From Marinobacter vulgaris (GTDB taxonomy: Bacteria; Pseudomonadota; Gammaproteobacteria; Pseudomonadales; Oleiphilaceae): a stretch of 64,000 bases of DNA. The notes below the pieces were generated by a model that was not told the origin of the DNA, made no database searches, and saw nothing but the letters and a program-made list of their open reading frames with translations. The position numbers and the translations under genes were made by a program. Location: positions 124,001 to 188,000 of the forward strand of contig NZ_QFWX01000006.1 of NCBI RefSeq assembly GCF_003344045.1, written 5' to 3'. Positions 37,118 to 45,433 of this stretch are shown one piece after another. Position 1 is the first letter of the stretch; each line of letters starts with the position of its first letter.

Positions 37118-37840
37118 ATGAGCAATCCCAAGCATACCCTTTTCTGGATGACACTGTTCCTGGCCGTGGTCGGTGTGGTTTGTGCGTTGATTTACAAGCC
37201 GCTCCAGACGGCGTTCATGGCCAACTGGGTCTTTAACCTGCTCATCCTCTGTGTGCTTCTAATCGGCATTGCCATTACCTACCGACAGGTGTTCGTGTTG
37301 TTCCCGGAATTGCGCTGGGTTGCACAGTTCCGCACCGGTAATGCCGGGCTTTCGGTGTTACAGGAGCCCCGCTTGCTGAAGCCTCTGGCACGCCAGCTTG
37401 ATGACGACTCCAAGCGGGACCGGTTCTCCCTCTCGACCATGTCTCTGCGCACGGTGCTGGATGCTATTCACAGTCGCATGGATGAGCAGCGTGAAATTAC
37501 GCGCTATTTCATCAGCCTGCTGATTTTCCTGGGCCTGCTGGGTACCTTCTGGGGCTTGCTGGGTACCATTAATTCCGTGGGCGAGGTCATCGTTAACCTG
37601 GATATGGGGCAGGAAGACTTCGGTGAGGTGTTTGCCGGGCTCCAGTCGGGGCTGCTGAAGCCGCTGGAGGGTATGGGAACGGCGTTCAGTTCATCACTTT
37701 TGGGGCTGGGTGGCTCGCTTGTGCTCGGCTTTCTGGATATCCAGGCAGGGCACGCCCAGAACCGCTTTTACGACGGCCTGGAAGAGTGGCTGACTGGCGT
37801 CACCAACCTGGTGGATCGGGTTGATGATGCACAGCACTAA
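37118..37840 (+). CDS. MotA/TolQ/ExbB-type proton channel protein
   Basis: A 240-residue inner-membrane protein. Two helices lie near the N-terminus (about residues 8-55). After a cytoplasmic segment come two more (about 128-150, with GLLGTFWGLLGTINS, and about 185-210, with GMGTAFSSSLLGLGGSLVLGFLD). Those two motifs are the channel helices of MotA/TolQ/ExbB proteins, which convert proton flow into mechanical work. Long enough for the fold but without the long cytoplasmic tail of Zorya ZorA. It is followed 12 bp later by a MotB-like partner. Confidence 0.85.
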   Translation: MSNPKHTLFWMTLFLAVVGVVCALIYKPLQTAFMANWVFNLLILCVLLIGIAITYRQVFVLFPELRWVAQFRTGNAGLSVLQEPRLLKPLARQLDDDSKRDRFSLSTMSLRTVLDAIHSRMDEQREITRYFISLLIFLGLLGTFWGLLGTINSVGEVIVNLDMGQEDFGEVFAGLQSGLLKPLEGMGTAFSSSLLGLGGSLVLGFLDIQAGHAQNRFYDGLEEWLTGVTNLVDRVDDAQH

Positions 37841-37852
37841 CAGGCCGGCGCC

Positions 37853-38920
37853 ATGATTGGCTCCAGACGTCGCACCCGCAGCAACATCAACGTATGGCCC
37901 GGCTACGTGGACGCGCTTTCGGCCTTGTTGATGCTGATTATCTTCATGCTGCTGATCTATGTGGTCAGCCAGCTTTATCTTTCCCAGGTGCTGTCGGATC
38001 GTGATTCGGAACTGGCCAGGCTGAACAGCCAGCTGGAGGAGATTTCACGGCTTCTGGGGCTGGAGCGTGCACAGACAGATGCATTGGAAGAGGAGATGGC
38101 CGCTGTCCAGAGCAGTTACAGTGAGAGCCTGGCCCTGAATGATTCGCTTCGCGCGGAACTGGAAGAGGAGCGGGCACAACGGCTGGCGCAGCAGTACAAT
38201 GCCGAGGCCCAGGCCATGCGGGTAGAAGACCTGCAACAGGCCGTGTCCAGCGCCGAGGCGGAACTGGGGGACGAAGAACAGCTTACTGCCTCCCAGCGGG
38301 CAATCATTCAGCAGCTGTCAAACCAGATTGCGGCCCTGCAGGACCAGCTGAGCCGCATTGCCGCCGCGCTGCGACTTCAGGAAGATCTGACCGCCGAGAA
38401 GCAGGCGGAACTGGAGGAAGTGGGTAAACGGCTGAACAGGCTACTGGCAGAGCGGGTCAATGAACTGGAACGCTATCAGTCCGAGTTCTTTGGCCGGTTA
38501 CGGCAGATACTTCAGGATAATGAGAACATCCGCATTGTCGGCGACCGTTTTCTGTTGCCTTCCGAATTGCTGTTTGCGTCCGGCTCGGCGAGCCTGGGGC
38601 AGGAAGGCCAGCGGGAACTGGATAAACTGGCAGACGTGCTTCTGGATGTTGCCTCGGCTATTCCGGATGATATTGACTGGATTCTGCGGATCGATGGCCA
38701 TACCGACCGCATTCCGATCAACACCGAAGAGTTTCCATCCAACTGGGAGCTGTCCACTGCCAGGGCGGTGGCCGTGGTGCGCTACCTCGCTTCGCAGGGT
38801 GTCCCCGAGACCCGCATGGCAGCGGCCGGATTCGGTGAGTTCTTCCCGGTTGCCGAGGGCAGTTCCGCAGAAGCCTTACAGCGGAACCGCCGTATCGAGA
38901 TCAAGCTTACCGATCGCTGA
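37853..38920 (+). CDS. MotB/OmpA-like stator partner with periplasmic coiled coil
   Basis: A 355-residue protein with one N-terminal helix (about residues 17-42) that begins PGYVDALSALLM: an Asp at its start corresponds to the proton-carrying Asp of MotB/TolR/ExbD. Residues about 45-215 form a long predicted coiled coil (LEEEMAAVQSSYSESLALND and further Gln/Glu-rich repeats). Residues about 225-350 are an OmpA-type peptidoglycan-binding domain (RIDGHTDRIPI, ERNRRIEIKL-like end). With the preceding gene it should form a stator-like complex anchored to the cell wall. The target it moves or couples to is unknown. Confidence 0.85.
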   Translation: MIGSRRRTRSNINVWPGYVDALSALLMLIIFMLLIYVVSQLYLSQVLSDRDSELARLNSQLEEISRLLGLERAQTDALEEEMAAVQSSYSESLALNDSLRAELEEERAQRLAQQYNAEAQAMRVEDLQQAVSSAEAELGDEEQLTASQRAIIQQLSNQIAALQDQLSRIAAALRLQEDLTAEKQAELEEVGKRLNRLLAERVNELERYQSEFFGRLRQILQDNENIRIVGDRFLLPSELLFASGSASLGQEGQRELDKLADVLLDVASAIPDDIDWILRIDGHTDRIPINTEEFPSNWELSTARAVAVVRYLASQGVPETRMAAAGFGEFFPVAEGSSAEALQRNRRIEIKLTDR

Positions 38921-38927
38921 GGAAAAC

Positions 38928-39593
38928 TCAGCCGGCCCGTCCGAAGACGCGTTCGAAGAAGCCCACTTCCCGAACGTCCGGAATCGGCAGGTCGGCGTTG
39001 CTTTCCAGCGCCTGGCGCCAGAAACGTTCGGGATCGTCGAGGTGCGCGACCTTCTTGCGCTCGTCCTCGCTGTAAGAGTTGTGGTCGCCGCCAATGCCCA
39101 CTTCCATGAGTGCCTGCGCCCAGAGGTACAGGGCGCTGCGGATAACCCGCAGAAGTCTGCAGTAGCTGTCCCTGCTGACGGTGATTGCCAGCTCTGCCGT
39201 GAGGTTGATCTGACCCTGCAGGGTGGCCATTTCCTCTTTATCGAACACTATCCGGTTCCCGGTGCCTTTTTTGCAGCTGAGGCAGGTCTTCTCCAGGGAT
39301 TTGATGCCCTCCGCCATATTACGGTGCCCGAAATCCCGCTTCTGCCTGTCGTCGACCGGTGCCGGAATCCAGCCGTACTGGGGCGAGCGGGCCACGATGT
39401 GGCCCGGTACGTCGCGGCGGTAGGGTGGTAATGACGAGGGGTCGCCATAGCCGTCAAATTCTGTGCGCAGCCAGGAGGCCATGGTTCGCTGGCGCAGCAT
39501 CATGGCCAGGGTGATGGCCGAGGGCATGATTTCCTCAAGCAGTTCACTGCCGTCCTGAAGCCGCTCGTCCAGGTGTTCAACCGCTGCTGACAT
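38928..39593 (-). CDS. AbiTii-like domain protein
   Basis: A 221-residue soluble protein. The segment ASWLRTEFDGYGDPSSLPPYRR, a helix ending in W and a G-Y before a P-x-YR turn, resembles the start of AbiTii-family proteins (typical pattern W...ELNGY...LPxYR). Later AELAITVSRDSYCRLLRVIRSAL resembles the family's VR-x-LL-like helix. AbiTii belongs to abortive-infection/phage-resistance annotation, but no enzymatic signature is visible and the assignment is by eye. It converges with the MotB-like gene, 7 bp apart. Confidence 0.6.
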   Translation of the reverse strand: MSAAVEHLDERLQDGSELLEEIMPSAITLAMMLRQRTMASWLRTEFDGYGDPSSLPPYRRDVPGHIVARSPQYGWIPAPVDDRQKRDFGHRNMAEGIKSLEKTCLSCKKGTGNRIVFDKEEMATLQGQINLTAELAITVSRDSYCRLLRVIRSALYLWAQALMEVGIGGDHNSYSEDERKKVAHLDDPERFWRQALESNADLPIPDVREVGFFERVFGRAG

Positions 39594-39827
39594 TGTTGTT
39601 CTCCCGTTACTGCAGGCAGGGGAGCCACCTTCCCTGCGTGGTTGTTGTTTTTGTCACACGCCTCCGGCAGCAAGACGCCGGCAGCGTTGTTTAAAAATTA
39701 GGCGGTATCCGGCAGATCTTCCGTTGTAGAAAAGTACCCCTTTGTTACTGGAAGTAATGGGTGGGTGACAGGTATCCTCGTACCCCTTCGCATTCGCGAA
39801 CCTGTTTGCCGCAACCTGAGTATCGCT

Positions 39828-40616
39828 ATGTCTGAGCTGGCGCTGTACCAGTATGTCCTGGTTGGCCTGATCTTTGTCTGGAGCGGCTTCGTTCGTTCCG
39901 GCCTCGGATTTGGCGGGGCGGTACTGTCATTGCCGTTTCTGCTGCTGGTACTGGACCAGCCGCTGGTGTTCCTGCCAATCATTGCCGTGCACCTGCTGGT
40001 GTTTTCATCGCTCACCATCTGGATGAACAACCGCAAGTCGTCAAGAACGGACGATCAGGGGCGCATCTCGGAGGGGACTGTGGACTGGCGTTACCTCTGG
40101 CGGATTCTGGGCATCATGATTGTGCCAAAACTGATCGGCGTATTCGGGCTTATCACCCTGCCATCAGACGTCATGAGTACCATTATCTTTGCCATCGTCG
40201 CGCTTTATTCCGTCTCCTACATCCTTGACCGGCCATTTCGCAGCGGCAGTCGCACCGTCGACACGGTTTTCCTGATGGTGGGCGGGTATGTCAGTGGCAC
40301 TTCGTTGATCGGGGCACCGCTGATTATTGCCGTGGTCGCGCAGCATCTGCCAAAGGAGCGATTGCGGGACACCCTGTTCGCGCTCTGGTTCATTCTCGTG
40401 GTGATCAAGATGGCGGCCTTTATCTGGGTAGGCGTGGACCTTCAGCTGATCCACCACCTCTGGCTGCTGCCCTGCGCGGCAGTGGGACACGTTATTGGCC
40501 TTTATGTTCACGACCGCATGCTCAGGGCAGAGACCCCGGTGTTTTTCCGGATGCTCGGAGTGGTACTGCTGATTGTCAGCAGTATCGGGATGATAAAGGT
40601 TCTGTTCCCGGGCTAA
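39828..40616 (+). CDS. TauE/SafE family sulfite-type exporter
   Basis: A 262-residue inner-membrane protein with eight or so hydrophobic helices and the TauE/SafE pattern in both halves: SGLGFGGAVLSLPFLLL (about residues 25-41) and GGYVSGTSLIGAPLIIA (about 170-186). Family members export sulfite, sulfoacetate or other organic anions; the substrate cannot be inferred. ATG 39828 is chosen over 39765 because the first helix follows directly. Its end overlaps that of the convergent ZIP gene by 4 bases. Confidence 0.85.
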   Translation: MSELALYQYVLVGLIFVWSGFVRSGLGFGGAVLSLPFLLLVLDQPLVFLPIIAVHLLVFSSLTIWMNNRKSSRTDDQGRISEGTVDWRYLWRILGIMIVPKLIGVFGLITLPSDVMSTIIFAIVALYSVSYILDRPFRSGSRTVDTVFLMVGGYVSGTSLIGAPLIIAVVAQHLPKERLRDTLFALWFILVVIKMAAFIWVGVDLQLIHHLWLLPCAAVGHVIGLYVHDRMLRAETPVFFRMLGVVLLIVSSIGMIKVLFPG

Positions 40617-41374
40617 CCGAGTGTTGCGTCCAGGAACATCATCACCACAAAGCCGCCCAGCAGGGAAAACGTGGCCAGGGTCTTGAACTGGCCGCGATGG
40701 GTCTCGGGAATAATCTCGTCGCTGATAATGAACAGCATGGCACCGGCAGCAAACCCCAGGGTCCAGGGCATTATGGGTTCGGCAAGCCACACCATGGCGC
40801 TGCCGAAAAGACCGCCAATAGGCTCCAGCAGGCCGGTCAATACGGCGATAAAGAAGGATTTGGTCCGCGAGTGTTCAATGGCCAGTAACGACACCGCCAC
40901 TGCCAAACCCTCGGGAATATTCTGTAATCCGATGCCGATGGCAAGGGCAGTACCATTGCCAATATCGCCCCCGGCGAAGCCCACACCGACTGCCATGCCC
41001 TCGGGAAAGTTGTGCAGGGCTATGGCAATGATAAACAGCCAGATGCGGCGTATTCGGGCGCTGTCCGGGCCCTCGCGCCCCAGGGTGAAGTGTTCGTGAG
41101 GCAGCCGCTGGTGAATGCTGAATAGTAGCCCCGCCCCCATGAGCAGGCCTGCAATAACCATCAGTGACGCACTCCACGTAGCGCCGGTAAGTTCCTCCCC
41201 GTATCTGATGCCGGGTAACAGCAGCGAAAAGAACGACGCTGCCAACATGACGCCGGCGGCAGCGCTGAGCATGCCGTCCTGCAATTGTGGTGTGAGTTTT
41301 CTCACCAGAAACACGCCGAGTGCGCCGACGCCGGTCCCCAGGCCAGCCAGCAGGCTGGCCGTGGCTCCCAGCAA
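40613..41374 (-). CDS. ZIP family metal transporter
   Basis: A 253-residue protein with about eight transmembrane helices. The two metal-binding helix motifs HNFPEGMAVGVGFAGG and QNIPEGLAVAVSLLAIEHS are those of ZIP (GufA/ZupT) transporters, which import zinc and other divalent metals into the cytoplasm. The N-terminus is uncertain: a TTG at 41374 is used, because no ATG in frame gives the usual first helix; upstream codons include a GGAGG site preceding an out-of-frame ATG. Confidence 0.88.
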   Translation of the reverse strand: MLGATASLLAGLGTGVGALGVFLVRKLTPQLQDGMLSAAAGVMLAASFFSLLLPGIRYGEELTGATWSASLMVIAGLLMGAGLLFSIHQRLPHEHFTLGREGPDSARIRRIWLFIIAIALHNFPEGMAVGVGFAGGDIGNGTALAIGIGLQNIPEGLAVAVSLLAIEHSRTKSFFIAVLTGLLEPIGGLFGSAMVWLAEPIMPWTLGFAAGAMLFIISDEIIPETHRGQFKTLATFSLLGGFVVMMFLDATLG

Positions 41375-41575
41375 GACTACGTTAACATCCTCCAGAATGA
41401 ACCTCCCTATTGCCCCGATTTTGTTTTGATCAAGGTGTTGCCGCCAGATTAAACGTTAACCATGTTGATGGCGCGCTGGCGGTTTATAATTTATACGTAG
41501 GTACTCTCGATCGTAAGCACGATGGTAATAGCTACGCCCGAATTCGAATAGTGGCTCAGGAAGCATAGGAATGTC

Positions 41576-42448
41576 ATGGTCTATTGGTTGATGGCAAACC
41601 CCAAGGCAGGGGAAGAGGGCAGTCGCGGCGCCGATTTCTGGCGCAAGCATCTGGAGGCGGCCGGTATTTCCGGTATACGGGATTGCAGTCTCGCCGATAC
41701 CGGCTGGACAGGCGAGATTGCTGCCCGGGACATCCTGTTGGCGGCTGGAGGGGATGGTTCGGTGAATGCTGCGGCAGCCCTGTGCCTGGAGTCGGGAGCG
41801 ACCCTTGCAGTACTTCCATCCGGCACAGCCAACGATTTTGCCCGCAATCTAGGGCTTCCGGAGGACCCCCGCAAGATCTGTGACCTGGTTTCCGCGGGCC
41901 GAACCCGCAAGGTAGACGTTGCCGTTGCCCGCCAGGGGATGTTTCTGAACGTTGCTCATATTGGCCTGGGAACACTTCCCGTGCGGGAGCCCTCGGGAGA
42001 AGCCAAGCGGTTTCTCGGTCGCTTCAGTTATGTTGCGGCTTTGCTGCAGAAACTGTCGGCTTATCGCGGGTTTCATGGCCGGATTGAAACACGAGCCGGC
42101 AATGTGACCGGGCGCTGGCTCACCATTGCCGTCTCGTCCGGTGCCTTTTTCGGCGGGGGGAACGAGATTCCCGAGGCATCAGCCGGTGATGGGCAACTGG
42201 ATGTGATCGCGGTTCGCCCGCGTTCGATGTTCCAGCTTCTGCTGACCTTTATCACGGTCCGTCTGAGCAGGAGCTCACCGAAGCGCACCAGCACGGTGGT
42301 GCACCTTAAAAGCCCCGAGGTCAGAGTCATCACCCGCTCCCCGAAAACCATTACCATGGACGGGGAGATTGCCGGGAAGACGCCGCTGGACGCAAAGTGC
42401 CGCCCGGCCTGCCTGGAGGTTATCTGCGAAGAGCTGGTTACCACCTAA
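41576..42448 (+). CDS. Diacylglycerol/lipid kinase family protein (YegS/BmrU-like)
   Basis: A 290-residue kinase of the DAGK_cat family. It has the nucleotide motif AAGGDGSVNAAA (residues about 58-69), SGTANDFARNLGLP (about 83-96) and the C-terminal ITMDGE segment. Family members phosphorylate lipids such as phosphatidylglycerol, diacylglycerol or sphingoid bases. The lipid substrate is not predictable. Start ATG 41576 follows AGGA; another ATG 5 bases earlier is out of frame. Convergent with the DUF1338 gene. Confidence 0.85.
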   Translation: MVYWLMANPKAGEEGSRGADFWRKHLEAAGISGIRDCSLADTGWTGEIAARDILLAAGGDGSVNAAAALCLESGATLAVLPSGTANDFARNLGLPEDPRKICDLVSAGRTRKVDVAVARQGMFLNVAHIGLGTLPVREPSGEAKRFLGRFSYVAALLQKLSAYRGFHGRIETRAGNVTGRWLTIAVSSGAFFGGGNEIPEASAGDGQLDVIAVRPRSMFQLLLTFITVRLSRSSPKRTSTVVHLKSPEVRVITRSPKTITMDGEIAGKTPLDAKCRPACLEVICEELVTT

Positions 42449-42455
42449 TGACCGG

Positions 42456-43259
42456 TTAGCGGCTGTCGGTACTCTCAAAGATTTTGTCCGCTGAAGCGGC
42501 AACAAATCCGCTGTAAAGCTGGCCGTCAGGCTTCGGGTAGCGGAGCGCAAACTCATAGAAGCAGCTAGGTATGGCCACCGTCTGGTCGGAAAAGTGTACC
42601 TCGGCACGGTCCGCCATGGTGGAAGACTGCTCAAGCAGTTCTTCGGGCGAGCCCTTGATTTCCCCGCCGGAGCTGTTTACCCGGTACCCATGGTCTTTCA
42701 GCACCTGGTTTATCTCAGCCACTGTCCTGAAGCGGCTGAGCGCATTGATACTCACCGTGAAATGGTTGGCGCGGAAGCCCCAGGCGGCCACCCAGGCAGC
42801 GTACTCGCTTTCTTCCAGCAGAGCCTGGTAGGTGGGATAGTCGATGTCCCAGTGGCGCCCGGAATACAGGAAGTTGTCGGCCGTCACCGCGGCCGGATCC
42901 ATCTGGCTCACCAGCTGGTGAATAATAGCCTGCGCCGGCTCGGAGCATTGTTCGACCAGCAGCTCGGAAATAAAGACTTTGGGGGCGGACGGGTCGGGGT
43001 GTTCATAATGCCTGGCGTAGAGCTTCTTCGCTTCAAAATGGTAGTCACCGCCTTCCTGGTAGCCCAGAGCCAGAAAGTGAGCTGCCAGCCTGTCCAGTCT
43101 GACCTTTTCGAGGTTGAAGGTGCGCAGGGCGATGTGGTCGTTCACAATCTCGCCGCCCTGGGTATCATCCAGCAACCGGTGTAGGTGCTCGGCAGACGGG
43201 GTCACCTCACAATAGTTGTCCCAAAGATGACTGAACAATGTGTCTCTATCGGTGTGCAT
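42456..43259 (-). CDS. DUF1338 family protein (2-oxoadipate dioxygenase/decarboxylase-like)
   Basis: A 267-residue protein of the DUF1338 family, VOC-fold iron enzymes. Potential metal residues are His in NDHIALRTF (residues about 41-49), His in RANHFTVSIN (about 163-172) and Glu in CFYEFALRYP (about 234-243). Related HglS proteins convert 2-oxoadipate to D-2-hydroxyglutarate in lysine breakdown. This member is shorter and its substrate is unknown. The start overlaps the end of astA by 14 bases and has a strong AAGGAGGCG-like site inside astA, so it is translationally coupled to it. Confidence 0.78.
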   Translation of the reverse strand: MHTDRDTLFSHLWDNYCEVTPSAEHLHRLLDDTQGGEIVNDHIALRTFNLEKVRLDRLAAHFLALGYQEGGDYHFEAKKLYARHYEHPDPSAPKVFISELLVEQCSEPAQAIIHQLVSQMDPAAVTADNFLYSGRHWDIDYPTYQALLEESEYAAWVAAWGFRANHFTVSINALSRFRTVAEINQVLKDHGYRVNSSGGEIKGSPEELLEQSSTMADRAEVHFSDQTVAIPSCFYEFALRYPKPDGQLYSGFVAASADKIFESTDSR

Positions 43260-44370
43260 GGAGCGCCTCCTTTTTCTGGTTCATTGGAATGGTCGCGGGT
43301 TGCCTGCCTGCGCTTGTGCTTGCCAGTTCCGTAAATCGGGCATGTCCATCGTTACCCAGTTGCAGTGCGTTTGCCAGTGCTGTCGGCACCTGCAGCAGGT
43401 TGTGTGCGGGCAGATATCTGGCGGCACTGGTGACGGTGGCGCGGAAATCCGCTGTTGCTGTATTGGTCAGGATCAACGTTCGTCCCTTGCCGCCGCTGTT
43501 CCATTTCTCCAGCGCCGGTTGGACATCATCAACAACCTGAACCCGGCATCCGATGGAGGTCGAGACGGTGCGGATGTCAGCCAGGCTGGCCTCGACCGTA
43601 GGCCCACCATCAAACGGGTCAATGTAACCGGTGTGGCGGAAGCCTTCGGCCTCGAGCATGTTCAGGGCCGGGCGGGTGTTGTTGTGCACCTGACCGATAA
43701 CCGCACGGGCACTTTCGTCCATCAGTTGGGTATAGAGGGGGTGCCGGGGCATCAGGTCTGCTACAAAGCCATTGTCTCCGGTACCGACCATGCGCGTCAC
43801 GGTGTCAAAATCAAGGTCCACGAAATGCGTGCGCAGCCAGTTCCAGAACGGGGACTGTCCGTTTTCGTCCGACACGCCACGCATTTCCGCGATGACTGTC
43901 TCTGCAAATCGTTGGGGGTGTTGCGCCATGAACAGGAAACGGACCCGTGACAGCAGCTTGCCGGCTTGCGCCCGGCGAAATTTCGGCCGCAGGAACAGCG
44001 TGCAGATTTCACTGCAACCGCCGTAGTGGCTACACAGGTTCAGGACTTCCATTCGCCGGTGCAGATTCAGTTCCGGTGAATGATGAACCACCAGGCCGCG
44101 GTGATAATGATACAGCGGCCGCCGATTGCCCATCGAGGCTTCGATACCGGTCGTTCCCATGATCTCGCCGGTTTCGCAATCTTCCAGCACAAACAGGTAG
44201 CCTTCGTCACCCGGGGAATTCACGGCGCCCCCGAAGCTTGCCATGGAGCGATGGATCCTGCCGGCCAGAAAATCAACATCGTTCACCAGCGAAGTAAAAC
44301 CGGGCCCGGATTCCAGAGCTATCTGCTGCAAGGCGGGAAGATCGGTCATGGCAACCGGGCGAATAATCAT
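43246..44370 (-). CDS. astA: Arginine N-succinyltransferase AstA
   Basis: A 374-residue enzyme that transfers succinyl from succinyl-CoA to arginine, the first step of the ammonia-producing arginine succinyltransferase (AST) pathway. Family motifs visible are MIIRPVAMTDLPALQQIA at the start, GNRRPLYHYHRGLVVHHS, LFLRPKFRRAQAGKLLSRVRF and DPFDGGPTVEA. ATG at 44370 has GAGGAT upstream; longer readings add non-family residues. Other ast genes (B-E) are not in the window. It is divergent from an Lrp-type regulator. Confidence 0.9.
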   Translation of the reverse strand: MIIRPVAMTDLPALQQIALESGPGFTSLVNDVDFLAGRIHRSMASFGGAVNSPGDEGYLFVLEDCETGEIMGTTGIEASMGNRRPLYHYHRGLVVHHSPELNLHRRMEVLNLCSHYGGCSEICTLFLRPKFRRAQAGKLLSRVRFLFMAQHPQRFAETVIAEMRGVSDENGQSPFWNWLRTHFVDLDFDTVTRMVGTGDNGFVADLMPRHPLYTQLMDESARAVIGQVHNNTRPALNMLEAEGFRHTGYIDPFDGGPTVEASLADIRTVSTSIGCRVQVVDDVQPALEKWNSGGKGRTLILTNTATADFRATVTSAARYLPAHNLLQVPTALANALQLGNDGHARFTELASTSAGRQPATIPMNQKKEALHAHR

Positions 44371-44510
44371 GGTGACATCCTCATCTATTTTTGGCTCTTT
44401 TCTGGTGACCATTAACAGGGCCAGTATGATGAAGGCAGGTGTCAGTTTGTAGTTTCAGAATACCCAGAATGATATGTTGTCGGTACAAAATAACGTAAGG
44501 GCTTGGCAAT

Positions 44511-44939
44511 ATGCTTGGTAAACAGGATCAGGAGTTGCTTTTGCGGCTCCGCCAGAATGCCCGCTCCAGCATTTCCGACCTGGCCCGTGCCCTCAATGTC
44601 TCGCGCTCAACCGTGCAGAATCGCATAGCGAAGCTCGAAGCCAGTGGTGTGATTCGCGGCTATTCCGTTCAACTGGGTGGCGAGTTCTCGACCAGTCAGG
44701 TGGAGGCGCATGTGTCGGTCAAGGTTTTTCAGAAGCTGACAGCACGGACCAATACCGCCCTTGAGCGGATCAGTCAGGTGTCGCAGCTGTATTCGGTGAG
44801 CGGCGAGTACGACCTGATCGCCATTGTCCAGGCGCAGTCGCTGGAGGAGCTCAGTGCGGTACTCGATGAGATAGGTAATCTGGAAGGTGTGGAGCGGACC
44901 AACTCAGCGGTAGTGCTGGAAACACGTTTCCGCCGCTGA
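44511..44939 (+). CDS. Lrp/AsnC family transcriptional regulator
   Basis: A 142-residue Lrp-type protein with the helix-turn-helix at residues about 15-50 (SISDLARALNVSRSTVQNRIAKLEASG) and the effector-binding domain after it (YSVSGEYDLIAIVQAQ). It is divergent from astA-DUF1338 across a 140-bp gap, the classic arrangement of a regulator with its targets. Control by arginine or a related amino acid is inferred from that. No obvious palindrome in the gap. Confidence 0.88.
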   Translation: MLGKQDQELLLRLRQNARSSISDLARALNVSRSTVQNRIAKLEASGVIRGYSVQLGGEFSTSQVEAHVSVKVFQKLTARTNTALERISQVSQLYSVSGEYDLIAIVQAQSLEELSAVLDEIGNLEGVERTNSAVVLETRFRR

Positions 44940-44956
44940 GCGGCCGGGCAGAGAGC

Positions 44957-45241
44957 TCAGTCGGAAGCCGGCTGGGTCTGCTCGTTCAACAGGGAGGGTT
45001 TCTTGAGGGCCCTGCCGAACAGATCTTTTTCTTCGGCAATGGCCAGCGCCGCCTTTTCAGCCATGGCCTCATCCATACCTTCAACCCGCGCCTGAAGAAA
45101 CTGGGTAATTTCCTCTGCCAGTTCCAGTATCTTGTCCCGGGCGTCGGCTTCGGCTTTGGATGAGAAGAGCATTGTGTCAGGATGTTTCAGTGCCATCTCC
45201 AGTCCGTCCCTCTCCGAATAATACAGCGCTTGTACGGCCAT
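44957..45241 (-). CDS. yebG: YebG family DNA-damage-inducible protein
   Basis: A 94-residue protein matching YebG: start MAVQALYYSERDG, the SKAEADARDKILELAEEITQFL helix and the AEEKDLFGRAL segment. YebG is an SOS-induced small protein of undefined biochemical role. A LexA box and promoter lie 60-95 bp upstream, so SOS control is conserved. GGAG precedes the ATG by 6 bases. The stop is 18 bp from the end of the convergent Lrp gene. Confidence 0.88.
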   Translation of the reverse strand: MAVQALYYSERDGLEMALKHPDTMLFSSKAEADARDKILELAEEITQFLQARVEGMDEAMAEKAALAIAEEKDLFGRALKKPSLLNEQTQPASD

Positions 45242-45302
45242 GATGTTCTCCAGTGTGTTCCCGCACGTTGTCGTGTCTGGTGGGGTTCATTGAGTCGAGG
45301 CG

Positions 45303-45334
45303 AGTATAACGAAGAGGTCTGTATATGTATACAG
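45303..45334 (-). promoter_or_regulatory. LexA (SOS) box overlapping the yebG promoter
   Basis: CTGTATATGTATACAG (45319-45334) matches the gammaproteobacterial LexA consensus CTG-N10-CAG with an AT-rich centre. On the minus strand it is followed by TATACT (45303-45308), a good -10 element; a 17-bp spacer places the -35 (TATACA) inside the LexA box, so bound LexA would block the polymerase. Confidence 0.9.
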
Positions 45335-45433
45335 TATCCAAGGTGGCATAGCGAACAGATGCAAGAGTAGAAGTATGTTAGTGTCAATGGCCTCAGGCAA
45401 CTGGCCCGTTAATCATCAAGGAACCGATACGTT

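Noticed and set aside
37118..38920. Zorya (ZorA/ZorB) anti-phage core
   Set aside because: The MotA-like protein lacks ZorA's long cytoplasmic tail and no ZorC/D/E-like genes follow; only a distant resemblance in architecture.
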